64,000 nt of DNA from Mesorhizobium caraganae (GTDB taxonomy: Bacteria; Pseudomonadota; Alphaproteobacteria; Rhizobiales; Rhizobiaceae), in NCBI RefSeq assembly GCF_016836705.1, contig NZ_JAFCGY010000004.1, positions 202,559 through 266,558 on the forward strand, in the 5' to 3' direction. Below, in pieces: positions 51,231 to 58,506 of this stretch (within the stretch, counting starts at the first letter, position 1; the number at the start of each line of letters is the position of its first letter). The notes below the pieces were generated by a model, which worked only from the letters and a program-made list of their open reading frames with translations, searched no databases and was not told where the DNA came from. The position numbers were made by a program, and so were the translations under genes.

Positions 51231-52510
51231 TGGGCGCCAGCCTTCTCGGCTTGCGCGACCTTTGGCGCGGCCTGATCCCCGCCAGCCGCCTTGCCCTCAT
51301 GCACGGCGGCGCCGTCCTTCAGCCTGGTCTGGCCCTCGACGACCACCTTCTCGCCCGACTTGACACCCTCGCTGATGGCGCTGTTTTCGCCTTCGGTCAG
51401 CGCCACCTGCACCGGCCGCATCTCGACCGTGTTGTTCGGCTTGACCACATAGACGAAGGGGCCCTTCTGGCTGGGCTGGACCGCGACCGTCGGAACTGAG
51501 GTCATGTGCGGCATGATGCCGGCGTCAAGGATGACGTTCACATACTGTCCGGGCCACAGCGACAGATCGGTATTGGGAATGCTTGCCCGCGTCGCAATGG
51601 TTCCGGAAGCGGTGTCGACGCTGGAATCGACGAAGTCGAGCGTGCCCTTGCCGATCGGCGTCGGGTCGCCGTCCTTGGTCAGCGTGACCGCGCCCTGCTG
51701 CGGATTGGCCAGCGCCTTGTGCAGCAGCGCCAGATTGCTTTCCGGCAGGTTGAAGTTCACCTGCAGCGGATCCATCTGGGTGACAGTCACCAGTGGCGTC
51801 GCCGTGGTGCTGTTGCCGTTGCTGACGGTGACAAGGTCGCCAACCGAGACATTGACGGCGCCCAGCCTGCCCGAGATCGGCGCCGTGATCGTTGCGTAGC
51901 TCAGCTGGACGGTATCGGCATCGATCGTCGCCTTGTCGGCGTCGATGGTTGCGGCGGCCGCCTTCTGCGCGGCCAGCGCCTGATCGTAGGTCTGCTGCGT
52001 GCCGGCCTGCTTGGCGACCAGGTCCTTGGCGCGCTGCAGATCAGCCTGAGCGCTGACCAGCATCGCCTGATCCTTGACCAGCGTCGCCTGGTCCTTGGCC
52101 AGTTGCGCCTTCAGCGACCGGTCGTCGAGCGAGAACAACAGATCGCCGGTCTTCACCATCTGCCCGTCCTTGACGTCGATCGACACGATCTGGCTGGACA
52201 CGCGCGCATTGATGTTGACCACGGCCGGCGACGAGACGAAGCCGATGGCGTAGCGGCGGATCGGAAAATCGGCTGTAGTTGCGGTGGCTGAAACGATCGA
52301 GGCCGAACGGGCGGCGCCGGCGCCGGATTTGCTCCCAGCCTTGTCAGCCGAAGGTTTGTCTGCCGCAGCCGGCTTGTCCGCCGCCGTTGTCTGCCTGGCG
52401 CCCGGCAGCATCTGCTGCAGACTGCTCATCGCCGCTGGCGAAAAATACACCCATGCAGCGGCGACACAGGCCGCTGCCACCACCACCGCCAGAACGACTT
52501 TCCCGCGCAT
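51227..52510 (-). CDS. RND efflux periplasmic adaptor
   Basis: A 427-residue membrane-fusion protein. N-terminal anchor (about 5-24), an Ala/Lys/Ser-rich linker, barrel-sandwich region INARVSSQIVSIDVKDGQMVKTGDLLF, a coiled coil (about 120-180, rich in Ala/Gln/Lys), and barrel motifs LGAVNVSVGDLVTV and LWPGQYVNVIL. C-terminal tail is Ala/Lys-rich. First gene of the operon with the RND pump; a palindrome at 52656-52668 lies upstream. Confidence 0.93.
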   Translation of the reverse strand: MRGKVVLAVVVAAACVAAAWVYFSPAAMSSLQQMLPGARQTTAADKPAAADKPSADKAGSKSGAGAARSASIVSATATTADFPIRRYAIGFVSSPAVVNINARVSSQIVSIDVKDGQMVKTGDLLFSLDDRSLKAQLAKDQATLVKDQAMLVSAQADLQRAKDLVAKQAGTQQTYDQALAAQKAAAATIDADKATIDADTVQLSYATITAPISGRLGAVNVSVGDLVTVSNGNSTTATPLVTVTQMDPLQVNFNLPESNLALLHKALANPQQGAVTLTKDGDPTPIGKGTLDFVDSSVDTASGTIATRASIPNTDLSLWPGQYVNVILDAGIMPHMTSVPTVAVQPSQKGPFVYVVKPNNTVEMRPVQVALTEGENSAISEGVKSGEKVVVEGQTRLKDGAAVHEGKAAGGDQAAPKVAQAEKAGAQ

Positions 52511-52655
52511 CGACTAACAAGCCCTATGATCCGACACGCCGAACCCGGTGGTCTCATTCTACCGCAAAACACGGCGCCTTGCCGCGATTTTGCCGAAGTA
52601 GATAGGACACGCCTTTGTCGGAAAAGGGCCAAAACGCGGCATTACGAAGATTTAA

Positions 52656-52668
52656 TGTGCACTGCACA
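52656..52668. promoter_or_regulatory. 13-bp palindrome upstream of the RND operon
   Basis: TGTGCA C TGCACA, about 146 bases before the adaptor start and 93 before the end of the LysE gene's reading frame. The rest of 52511-52760 shows nothing else clear. It could be an operator for the efflux operon, but no regulator gene is adjacent. Confidence 0.35.
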
Positions 52669-52760
52669 ATGAATGGGCAGCCGGCTCAGGAGTCGGAAAG
52701 CCAGCCAGGATGTGGTTGAGATTCAGGTCCGGCGAGCCTCACCTGAACATCAAGCATATC

Positions 52761-53357
52761 CTATTTCAGCATCGGCCAAAGCGTCGCCGCAAGCAGCACG
52801 CCCATGGCGATGTTGAACCATTTAAGCCGTACCGGATCCGACAGGAAACCGCGCAGCGCAGTGCCGAAACCCGCCCATATCGACACGCTTGGCAAATTGA
52901 CCAGCGAGAAGGCAAAAGCGATCAACACCACCGACAGGAATGGATGGTCGGCGTTGGTGTAGACGGCCATGGCCGTGATCGCCATCACCCAGGCCTTGGG
53001 ATTGACCCACTGGAAGGCGGCGGCATCGATGAAGCGCATCGGCTTGGCCTCCGTCTCGCCCTTAGCGCTGAGCGAACGCGACATCGCGATCTTCCAGGCG
53101 AGGTAGAGCAGATAGGCGGCGCCGGCGATCTTCAATCCGGTGTGCAGCGCCGGAAACGCCGTCAGCACGGCGCCAAGGCCGAAGCCGACGGCCAGCAACA
53201 GCACGCAAAAGCCGATGCTGATGCCCAGCATGTGCGGAATGGTCCTGACGATGCCGAAATTAACGCCCGACGCCAAAAGCATAAGGTTGTTCGGCCCCGG
53301 CGTGATCGAGGTTACGAAGGCATAGACCAAAAGGGCAAGGAAGGCGTCGAGGGACAT
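52761..53357 (-). CDS. LysE/RhtB-family amino acid exporter
   Basis: A 198-residue membrane protein with five to six helices. SITPGPNNLMLLASGVNFG is the family signature near residue 18; FQWVNPKAWVMAITA is the second conserved segment. Likely exports an amino acid or homoserine lactone-like compound. Monocistronic. Confidence 0.9.
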   Translation of the reverse strand: MSLDAFLALLVYAFVTSITPGPNNLMLLASGVNFGIVRTIPHMLGISIGFCVLLLAVGFGLGAVLTAFPALHTGLKIAGAAYLLYLAWKIAMSRSLSAKGETEAKPMRFIDAAAFQWVNPKAWVMAITAMAVYTNADHPFLSVVLIAFAFSLVNLPSVSIWAGFGTALRGFLSDPVRLKWFNIAMGVLLAATLWPMLK

Positions 53358-53481
53358 GACGGCTCATAAAGGTCAGGAATGCTGACTTAAATCGACCGGG
53401 CGTCGGACGCAACTCCATTCGATTGGTCCAACACGCCCCGCCGTGATCCGTCTATTCCGAGCCAGCCACAGCCGAGACAGT

Positions 53482-54366
53482 CTACCTGCCGTGAGGCCGT
53501 GCCGACAACAGGCCGGGAGCGGCAGCCGTCTCCTGATGGTCGCCCAGACGCCGCAGGCCTTTGCGCTTCGGCGTGTTCTCGGGAAGTTTCACGCTATGCG
53601 CGAGACCCAGAGCGGCAAGGATGCGGATGAAAACCCAGCCGAGATCGATCTGCCCGCGTTCGATGCCGAGCCTGGCGGATTCGGGAAACGCGTGATGGTT
53701 GCCGTGAAAACTCTCGCCGAAGGTCACCAGTCCGAAACGCGGCAGATTGTAGCCCTGCACGGCGACGCCATCGACGCGCCAGCCCTGCTGCCCTCCCCGA
53801 TGCGCGAAATGCCCGACCAGCCAATGCCCCGTGAGCGATACCGAGACCCGCACCGCAATGCCCCAGACCACCCAGTTCCAGCCGCCAAGGGCGAAGAACA
53901 GGATCGCCCATGGCAGTTGCTGCAGCATCCAGGTGCGCTCGACGAATTTGTAGAAGCGGTCGTTGCGGATCGACGGCTCGATGACGAAATCGGGCGGATT
54001 GCGCAACGCGACGGCGCAATGCATCTGCCAGAAGGCGTCGGTGAAGAAGGGCCGGCGATGCGCATGCAGATCGTGGCATGCCGTCTGGCGCTGCGCCCAG
54101 TCTCTGATGTCATGCGCATAGATCATGCCGAAAGGGCCTGCCATGCCGACCAGCGTGCCGAGATAGACCAGAGCATGCTCGATCCAGATATGCACCTTGA
54201 ACGAGCGGTGGATGAGCAGGCGATGCATGCCGACCGAATGACCGGCGCAGATCGTCACCGCCGTTGTCGCCACGAACAAAGCAAAAGCGCTCCAGTTGAA
54301 GGTCATCGGCCCGAGCACCAGGGCGATCAGCGTCATTGCGCCAACCCAGATCGACTTGGCCGGCAT
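53482..54366 (-). CDS. fatty acid (acyl-CoA type) desaturase
   Basis: A 294-residue membrane-bound di-iron desaturase. Histidine boxes: HSVGMH (residues 43-48), HDLHAH (98-103, where many delta-9 enzymes have HRxHH) and HGNHH in ESFHGNHHAFPES. About four membrane helices. Changes membrane lipid unsaturation. Divergent from an ArsR regulator, with two repeated dyads between them. Confidence 0.87.
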   Translation of the reverse strand: MPAKSIWVGAMTLIALVLGPMTFNWSAFALFVATTAVTICAGHSVGMHRLLIHRSFKVHIWIEHALVYLGTLVGMAGPFGMIYAHDIRDWAQRQTACHDLHAHRRPFFTDAFWQMHCAVALRNPPDFVIEPSIRNDRFYKFVERTWMLQQLPWAILFFALGGWNWVVWGIAVRVSVSLTGHWLVGHFAHRGGQQGWRVDGVAVQGYNLPRFGLVTFGESFHGNHHAFPESARLGIERGQIDLGWVFIRILAALGLAHSVKLPENTPKRKGLRRLGDHQETAAAPGLLSARPHGR

Positions 54367-54409
54367 CCAGACAACGTCGCCATCTTCGGCGTCGCGCCGC
54401 GCCGGCGCT

Positions 54410-54471
54410 TATTTAGGCAGTAAGCTAATTATCTACTATCTCGGATTAGGTATTTAGGCAATAGTCTAAAT
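54410..54471. promoter_or_regulatory. two-copy operator between desaturase and ArsR genes
   Basis: Two 21-base copies: 54410-54430 and 54451-54471, each TATTTAGGCA(G/A)TA(A/G)(G/T)CTAA(T/A)T. Each contains the dyad TTAG-N8-CTAA. The starts are 41 bases apart, about four helical turns. Probable binding sites of the ArsR protein controlling both divergent genes. Confidence 0.7.
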
Positions 54472-54523
54472 GCCGGATAAAATCGGACCGAAGGCGCACG
54501 CCTTTGTGACCCAAGAGGCGGAA

Positions 54524-54910
54524 GTGATCGAAGACAAAATATCCGATGCTGAAACAGCTGCTGGCGGCAGCGGCGCCATACAACGTGTGTTCGAGGCGCT
54601 GTCGTCGCAGCCCCGGCGCAAGATCCTCGCCTATCTCGCGCACTCGTCGCTGACCGCGGGCGAGATCGCGGCGCGCTTCGACATGTCAAAGCCGTCGATC
54701 TCGCAGCACTTAAGCATCCTGGAGACGGCCGGCCTCATCGCCAGGGAGCGGCAGGGACAGTTCATCCGCTATTCGCTGGTCCAGAACAATCTGGTCAACA
54801 CGCTGAACGGCTTCGTCCAGGACGTCTGCCCGGTCTCGCGCCCGATCAAAAGGGAGAGCAAAGAGCTAGCCGGCAGGATCGATGGCTCGCCCGCAAAATC
54901 CGGTGATTGA
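54524..54910 (+). CDS. ArsR-family regulator
   Basis: A 128-residue winged-helix protein: QRVFEALSSQPRRKILAYLAHSSLTAGEIAARFDMSKPSISQHLSILETAGLI is the ArsR DNA-binding domain. No metal-binding ELCVCDL-type motif is seen, so it probably does not sense arsenic. The GTG at 54524 is preferred because AGAGG lies 5 bases upstream; an ATG at 54470 would add 18 residues but overlaps the second operator copy and has no ribosome binding site. Confidence 0.85.
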   Translation: MIEDKISDAETAAGGSGAIQRVFEALSSQPRRKILAYLAHSSLTAGEIAARFDMSKPSISQHLSILETAGLIARERQGQFIRYSLVQNNLVNTLNGFVQDVCPVSRPIKRESKELAGRIDGSPAKSGD

Positions 54911-54946
54911 TATCCCGATCGCACCTGGCAGGAGGCCTTCGACACA

Positions 54947-55183
54947 TCAGTCTCGACGGCGATACTTCAGCGCCCAGAGAAACCAACTTAAGATGACTAT
55001 GGATCCAACGTGGAACAGGATCCCATCCCAGAATCTGGTTGGATTGTCCGCATACGCAACCAGGCTATAGGTTCGTCCGACAGGGACCGTCATCGTTACC
55101 CAGGCATGGGCAAGAACCCAGATCGAGAATGCGATCAGAGCGTACATCATCACATGTATCATCAGCTCTCGTCGCGGTGTCAT
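54947..55183 (-). CDS. small membrane protein of unknown function
   Basis: A 78-residue protein with two predicted helices (about 8-32 and 54-72) and a basic C-terminus KYRRRD. It lies alone between the ArsR gene (convergent) and ilvN. Not recognised, and codon use is less GC-biased than its neighbours, so it could be a young or acquired gene. Confidence 0.5.
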   Translation of the reverse strand: MTPRRELMIHVMMYALIAFSIWVLAHAWVTMTVPVGRTYSLVAYADNPTRFWDGILFHVGSIVILSWFLWALKYRRRD

Positions 55184-55259
55184 GCGCCACTAATTCTCAG
55201 ATCGAATTCAGACAGCCTTCGCCAACCGTGATTGCGGAACTTTAATTTCGCATGAATCC

Positions 55260-55832
55260 CTACATCCCCTGTGGGCCGCGGTTCAATGCCGCCACGCCGG
55301 TGCGGCAGATCTCGACCAGGCCGAGCGGCTTCATGATGGCGATGAACTGGTCGAGCTTGGAGCCCTTGCCGGTGATTTCGAAAATGAAATGCTCGGTGTT
55401 GGCGTCGATGACCGAGGCGCGAAAAGCGTCGGCCAGCCGCAGCGCCTCGACGCGGGCCTCGCCGGTGCCGGCGACCTTGACCAGTGCCAGTTCGCGCTCC
55501 AGCGGCCGCTCCTGGCCGAACTCGTGCGAGCGCACGGTCAGATCGACGACGCGGTGCACCGGAACGATGCGCTCGAGCTGGTGCTTGATCTGCTCCAGCA
55601 CATGCGGCGTGCCGCGCGTCACGATGGTGATGCGCGACAGATGCTTTTCATGTTCGGTCTCGGAGACGGTCAGGCTCTCGATGTTGTAGCCGCGGCCGGA
55701 AAACAGGCCGATGACCCGGGCAAGCACACCCGGCTCGTTGTCGACCAGCACGGAGAGCGTATGGTTCTCCGGTTTCTCGGTTTCCTTGGCGATGAAATAG
55801 GCGGAGCCGGTCGGTTGAAGCTGTGCGTTCAT
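55260..55832 (-). CDS. ilvN: acetolactate synthase small subunit
   Basis: Regulatory subunit of acetohydroxyacid synthase, 190 residues. The N-terminal ACT domain (HTLSVLVDNEPGVLARVIGLFSGRGYNIESLTV) binds valine for feedback inhibition; the C-terminal ALS_ss_C domain has NTEHFIFEITGKGSKLDQFIAIM. It follows ilvB after 139 bases containing a palindromic repeat. Confidence 0.95.
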   Translation of the reverse strand: MNAQLQPTGSAYFIAKETEKPENHTLSVLVDNEPGVLARVIGLFSGRGYNIESLTVSETEHEKHLSRITIVTRGTPHVLEQIKHQLERIVPVHRVVDLTVRSHEFGQERPLERELALVKVAGTGEARVEALRLADAFRASVIDANTEHFIFEITGKGSKLDQFIAIMKPLGLVEICRTGVAALNRGPQGM

Positions 55833-55923
55833 GACGTGAATCTCGATTTCAGACTTTTGAGCTAATTCTCTGTTGGCGCACGGCTTCTTTCGACAAGCCC
55901 TGCCTCGGCTTGTGTTATCGATG

Positions 55924-55972
55924 GGGCATGATGTCGCCCGGAAACCGCTTCACACTTTTCTGCATCATGCCC
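55924..55972. repeat. short palindromic intergenic repeat between ilvB and ilvN
   Basis: Perfect 10-base arms GGGCATGATG (55924-55933) and CATCATGCCC (55963-55972) around AAACCGCTTCACACTTTT. Similar GCATGATG/AAGTGTGAAGCGGTTT sequences are widespread between genes in rhizobia (from general knowledge). The right arm overlaps the last base of the ilvB stop codon. Confidence 0.75.
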
Positions 55973-57753
55973 TAGACCAGTTCCCTGCCCTTGGCGTCGA
56001 TGGCGTTGGCCACGGCTTCATCCGTCGCCTCGTCCGGCAGGAGCATTTCATTATGCGCCTTGCCCGACGGGATCATCGGGAAGCAGTTGGCGAGTGTCGC
56101 CACGCGGCAGTCGAACAGCACCGGCTTCTTGACCGAAATCATCTCCTTGATCGCGTCGTCCAGTTCGTCCGGCTTCTCGCAGCGAATGCCATGGCCGCCA
56201 TAGGCGTCAGCCAGCTTGACGAAGTCGGGCATCGCCTCGGTGTAGGAATGCGACAGACGGTTGCCGTGCAGCAGCTGCTGCCACTGCCGCACCATGCCCA
56301 TATACTGGTTGTTGAGGATGAAGATCTTGATCGGCGCATCGTGCTGCACCGCCGCACTCATCTCCTGCATCGTCATCTGCACCGAGGCGTCGCCGGCAAT
56401 GTCGATGACCAGTGCATCGGGATGCGCAATCTGCACGCCGAGTGCCGCCGGCAGGCCGTAGCCCATCGTGCCCAGACCGCCGGATGTCATCCAGCGGTTC
56501 GGCTTCTCGAAATGATAGTGCTGCGCCGCCCACATCTGGTGCTGGCCGACTTCGGTGGTGATGTAGGTGTCCATGTCCTTGGTCAGCGCGTAGAGCCGCT
56601 GGATGGCGTATTGCGGCATGATCACGTCGTTGTTCATCTTGTAGGCGAGTGAATCGCGCGCGCGCCATTTGGCGATCTGCTCCCACCAGGGATAGAGCGC
56701 CTTCTTGTCGGCCTTGGCGCTTGCCCGCCACAGCCGCACCATGTCCTCCAGCACGCGGCCGACATCGCCGATGATCGGCACGTCGGTGTGGACGTTCTTG
56801 TTGATCGAGGACGGGTCGATGTCGATGTGGATCTTCTTCGAGTTCGGCGAGAACGCGGTCAGCCGTCCGGTGATGCGGTCGTCGAAGCGCGCTCCGATGC
56901 AGATCATCACGTCGCAATCGTGCATCGCCATATTGGCTTCATAGGTGCCGTGCATGCCCAGCATGCCCATCCAGTTCTTGCCCGATGCCGGATAGGCGCC
57001 GAGCCCCATCAGCGTCGAGGTGATGGGGAAGCCGGTGAGGTCAACCAGTTCGCGCAGCAAATGGCTGGCTTCCGGGCCGGAATTGATGACGCCGCCGCCC
57101 GAATAGATGATCGGCTTCTTGGCGCTCGCCATCAGATCGACCGCGGCCTTGATCTTGTCGAGATCGCCTTGAACCTTCGGCTGGTAGCTGGTGCGGGGCG
57201 CCGTCTGCGGCGGCACGTAGATGCCCTTGGCGAACTGCACGTCCTTGGGAATATCGACCACCACGGGACCGGGACGGCCGGTCGTGGCGACATGGAAGGC
57301 TTCATGGATGGTGGCGGCCAGTTCGTTGACATCCTTCACCAGCCAGTTGTGCTTGGTGCAGGGCCGCGTGATGCCGACCGTGTCGCACTCCTGGAAGGCG
57401 TCGGAGCCGATCAGCGAGGTCGGCACCTGCCCGGTCAGGCAGACCAGCGGGATCGAATCCATCAGCGCATCCTGCAGCGGCGTGACCGCATTGGTGGCGC
57501 CCGGCCCGGATGTCACCAAAAGCACGCCGGCCTTGCCGGTGGAGCGCGCATAGCCTTCAGCGGCATGACCGGCGCCCTGCTCGTGGCGGACCAGAATGTG
57601 CTCGACCTCGTCCTGCTGGAAGATTTCGTCGTAGATCGGAAGCACCGCGCCGCCGGGATAACCGAAGACATGCTTGACGCCATTGTCCTTCAGCGCCTGC
57701 ACCACCATTTCGGCGCCTGTCATTTCGCGCCGCTCACTCTGTCCGTTGCTCAT
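55972..57753 (-). CDS. ilvB: acetolactate synthase large subunit
   Basis: ThDP enzyme, 593 residues, condensing pyruvate with pyruvate or 2-oxobutyrate. FGYPGGAVLPIYDEI and the catalytic Glu in RHEQGAGHAAEGYAR are in the N-terminal domain; GDASVQMTMQEMSAAV and NNQYMGMVRQWQ form the ThDP-Mg site. The ATG at 57753 is taken because the frame further upstream runs through the attenuator. Preceded by a leader peptide and terminator. Confidence 0.97.
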   Translation of the reverse strand: MSNGQSERREMTGAEMVVQALKDNGVKHVFGYPGGAVLPIYDEIFQQDEVEHILVRHEQGAGHAAEGYARSTGKAGVLLVTSGPGATNAVTPLQDALMDSIPLVCLTGQVPTSLIGSDAFQECDTVGITRPCTKHNWLVKDVNELAATIHEAFHVATTGRPGPVVVDIPKDVQFAKGIYVPPQTAPRTSYQPKVQGDLDKIKAAVDLMASAKKPIIYSGGGVINSGPEASHLLRELVDLTGFPITSTLMGLGAYPASGKNWMGMLGMHGTYEANMAMHDCDVMICIGARFDDRITGRLTAFSPNSKKIHIDIDPSSINKNVHTDVPIIGDVGRVLEDMVRLWRASAKADKKALYPWWEQIAKWRARDSLAYKMNNDVIMPQYAIQRLYALTKDMDTYITTEVGQHQMWAAQHYHFEKPNRWMTSGGLGTMGYGLPAALGVQIAHPDALVIDIAGDASVQMTMQEMSAAVQHDAPIKIFILNNQYMGMVRQWQQLLHGNRLSHSYTEAMPDFVKLADAYGGHGIRCEKPDELDDAIKEMISVKKPVLFDCRVATLANCFPMIPSGKAHNEMLLPDEATDEAVANAIDAKGRELV

Positions 57754-57831
57754 CGGTCCTGTCCCGTACTGTCCGCCATCGGGTGATTGCCATTTGGGTG
57801 TTGTGGGTCGTTTAGTCGTGTTTCGGGCAAT

Positions 57832-57854
57832 AAAAAAGGCCCCCGAGGGAGCCT
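57832..57854 (-). terminator. attenuator terminator upstream of ilvB
   Basis: Minus strand GGCTCCC TC GGGGGCC-type stem followed by TTTTTT, 34 bases after the leader peptide stop and about 80 bases before the ilvB ATG. A competing hairpin GGCGGT GTA ACCGCC (57897-57883) spans the leader stop codon, as expected of a pause/antitermination arrangement. Confidence 0.8.
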
Positions 57855-57887
57855 GTATGTTGCGCATGGGAGGTTTTCGCCCGGCGG

Positions 57888-57938
57888 TTACACCGCCTTG
57901 CCCACGCGCCTTCCTACGAGAATGAGTGCCTTTTTCAT
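57888..57938 (-). CDS. ilv leader peptide (attenuation)
   Basis: A 16-codon open frame, MKKALILVGRRVGKAV, ending in TAA. Leu-Ile-Leu-Val are consecutive and two more Val follow, so six of sixteen residues are branched-chain amino acids, the products of the downstream enzymes. Followed by a stop-codon hairpin and a rho-independent terminator before ilvB. Translation stalling under branched-chain starvation would be expected to prevent termination. No strong ribosome binding site is seen. Confidence 0.7.
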   Translation of the reverse strand: MKKALILVGRRVGKAV

Positions 57939-58078
57939 GGTGGCGGACAATAGAATTGGTTTTGCGCCGCTGTCAACGGGCAATGTGGGCGGCCGCTGCC
58001 GGTTCAGATCGGCCCGCAGTACCCGGTTCGCTCACTTCCTTTGCCGGGCGACAGGCCGATCGGCTCACCCGGGAAACA

Positions 58079-58367
58079 TTGACGCCGATGGCGGCGCCGC
58101 ACCTCGCCAAAATGCCGGACTGGACCGAATTGCCGAAACTCACCGTCGTCGGCGCGCGCGAAATGTGGGGCGAATGGTTCGCCGCAGCGCGCATGAAGCC
58201 CACTATCGCGCCGGCACAAATTCGACAGTTTCGTCGCGGCACTGGAGGCGGCAAAACACGGCGCTGGCCACTATCTGACCGCACCGTCAGGCGCCCATCT
58301 GAGCCCAGCCGAGGAAGCGGTCCGCCGCTGGTTCGCAACGGCCTTCGGCGCCCCGATTTCCCGATAA
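58079..58367 (+). pseudogene. remnant of a LysR-family regulator
   Basis: Decayed C-terminal part of a GcvA-like LysR protein. One frame reads LTPMAAPHLAKMPDWTEL and ends near WGEWFAAARMKPTIAPAQ; after a frame change at about 58215 the next frame reads KFDSFVAALEAAKHG, GHYLTAPSGAHLSPAEEAV and RRWFATAFGAPISR then TAA (58367). The usual segment of about 35 residues between these last parts is deleted. There is no N-terminal DNA-binding domain upstream, so it is non-functional. Confidence 0.7.
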
Positions 58368-58506
58368 GTCCCTGAATAAGCGCCAAACTATTGGACGACG
58401 TGACGCGGCGCATAATTTGCCGCGATACTGCGCGAAGCCGGACGTTAAGCTTCGGCAGGGTTCCGCCCGCTGCAGGCGGCCAGAGAAAAATCGCGGAGGA
58501 AATTCA

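Noticed and set aside
49719..51275. 518-codon plus-strand open frame opposite the RND pump
   Set aside because: Arg/His/Asp-rich antisense frame over a clearly conserved transporter.
48066..52510. RND pump plus adaptor as a heavy-metal (CusA-type) system
   Set aside because: No metal-binding Met/His clusters are visible; the permease motifs match the hydrophobic/amphiphilic (HAE1) type.
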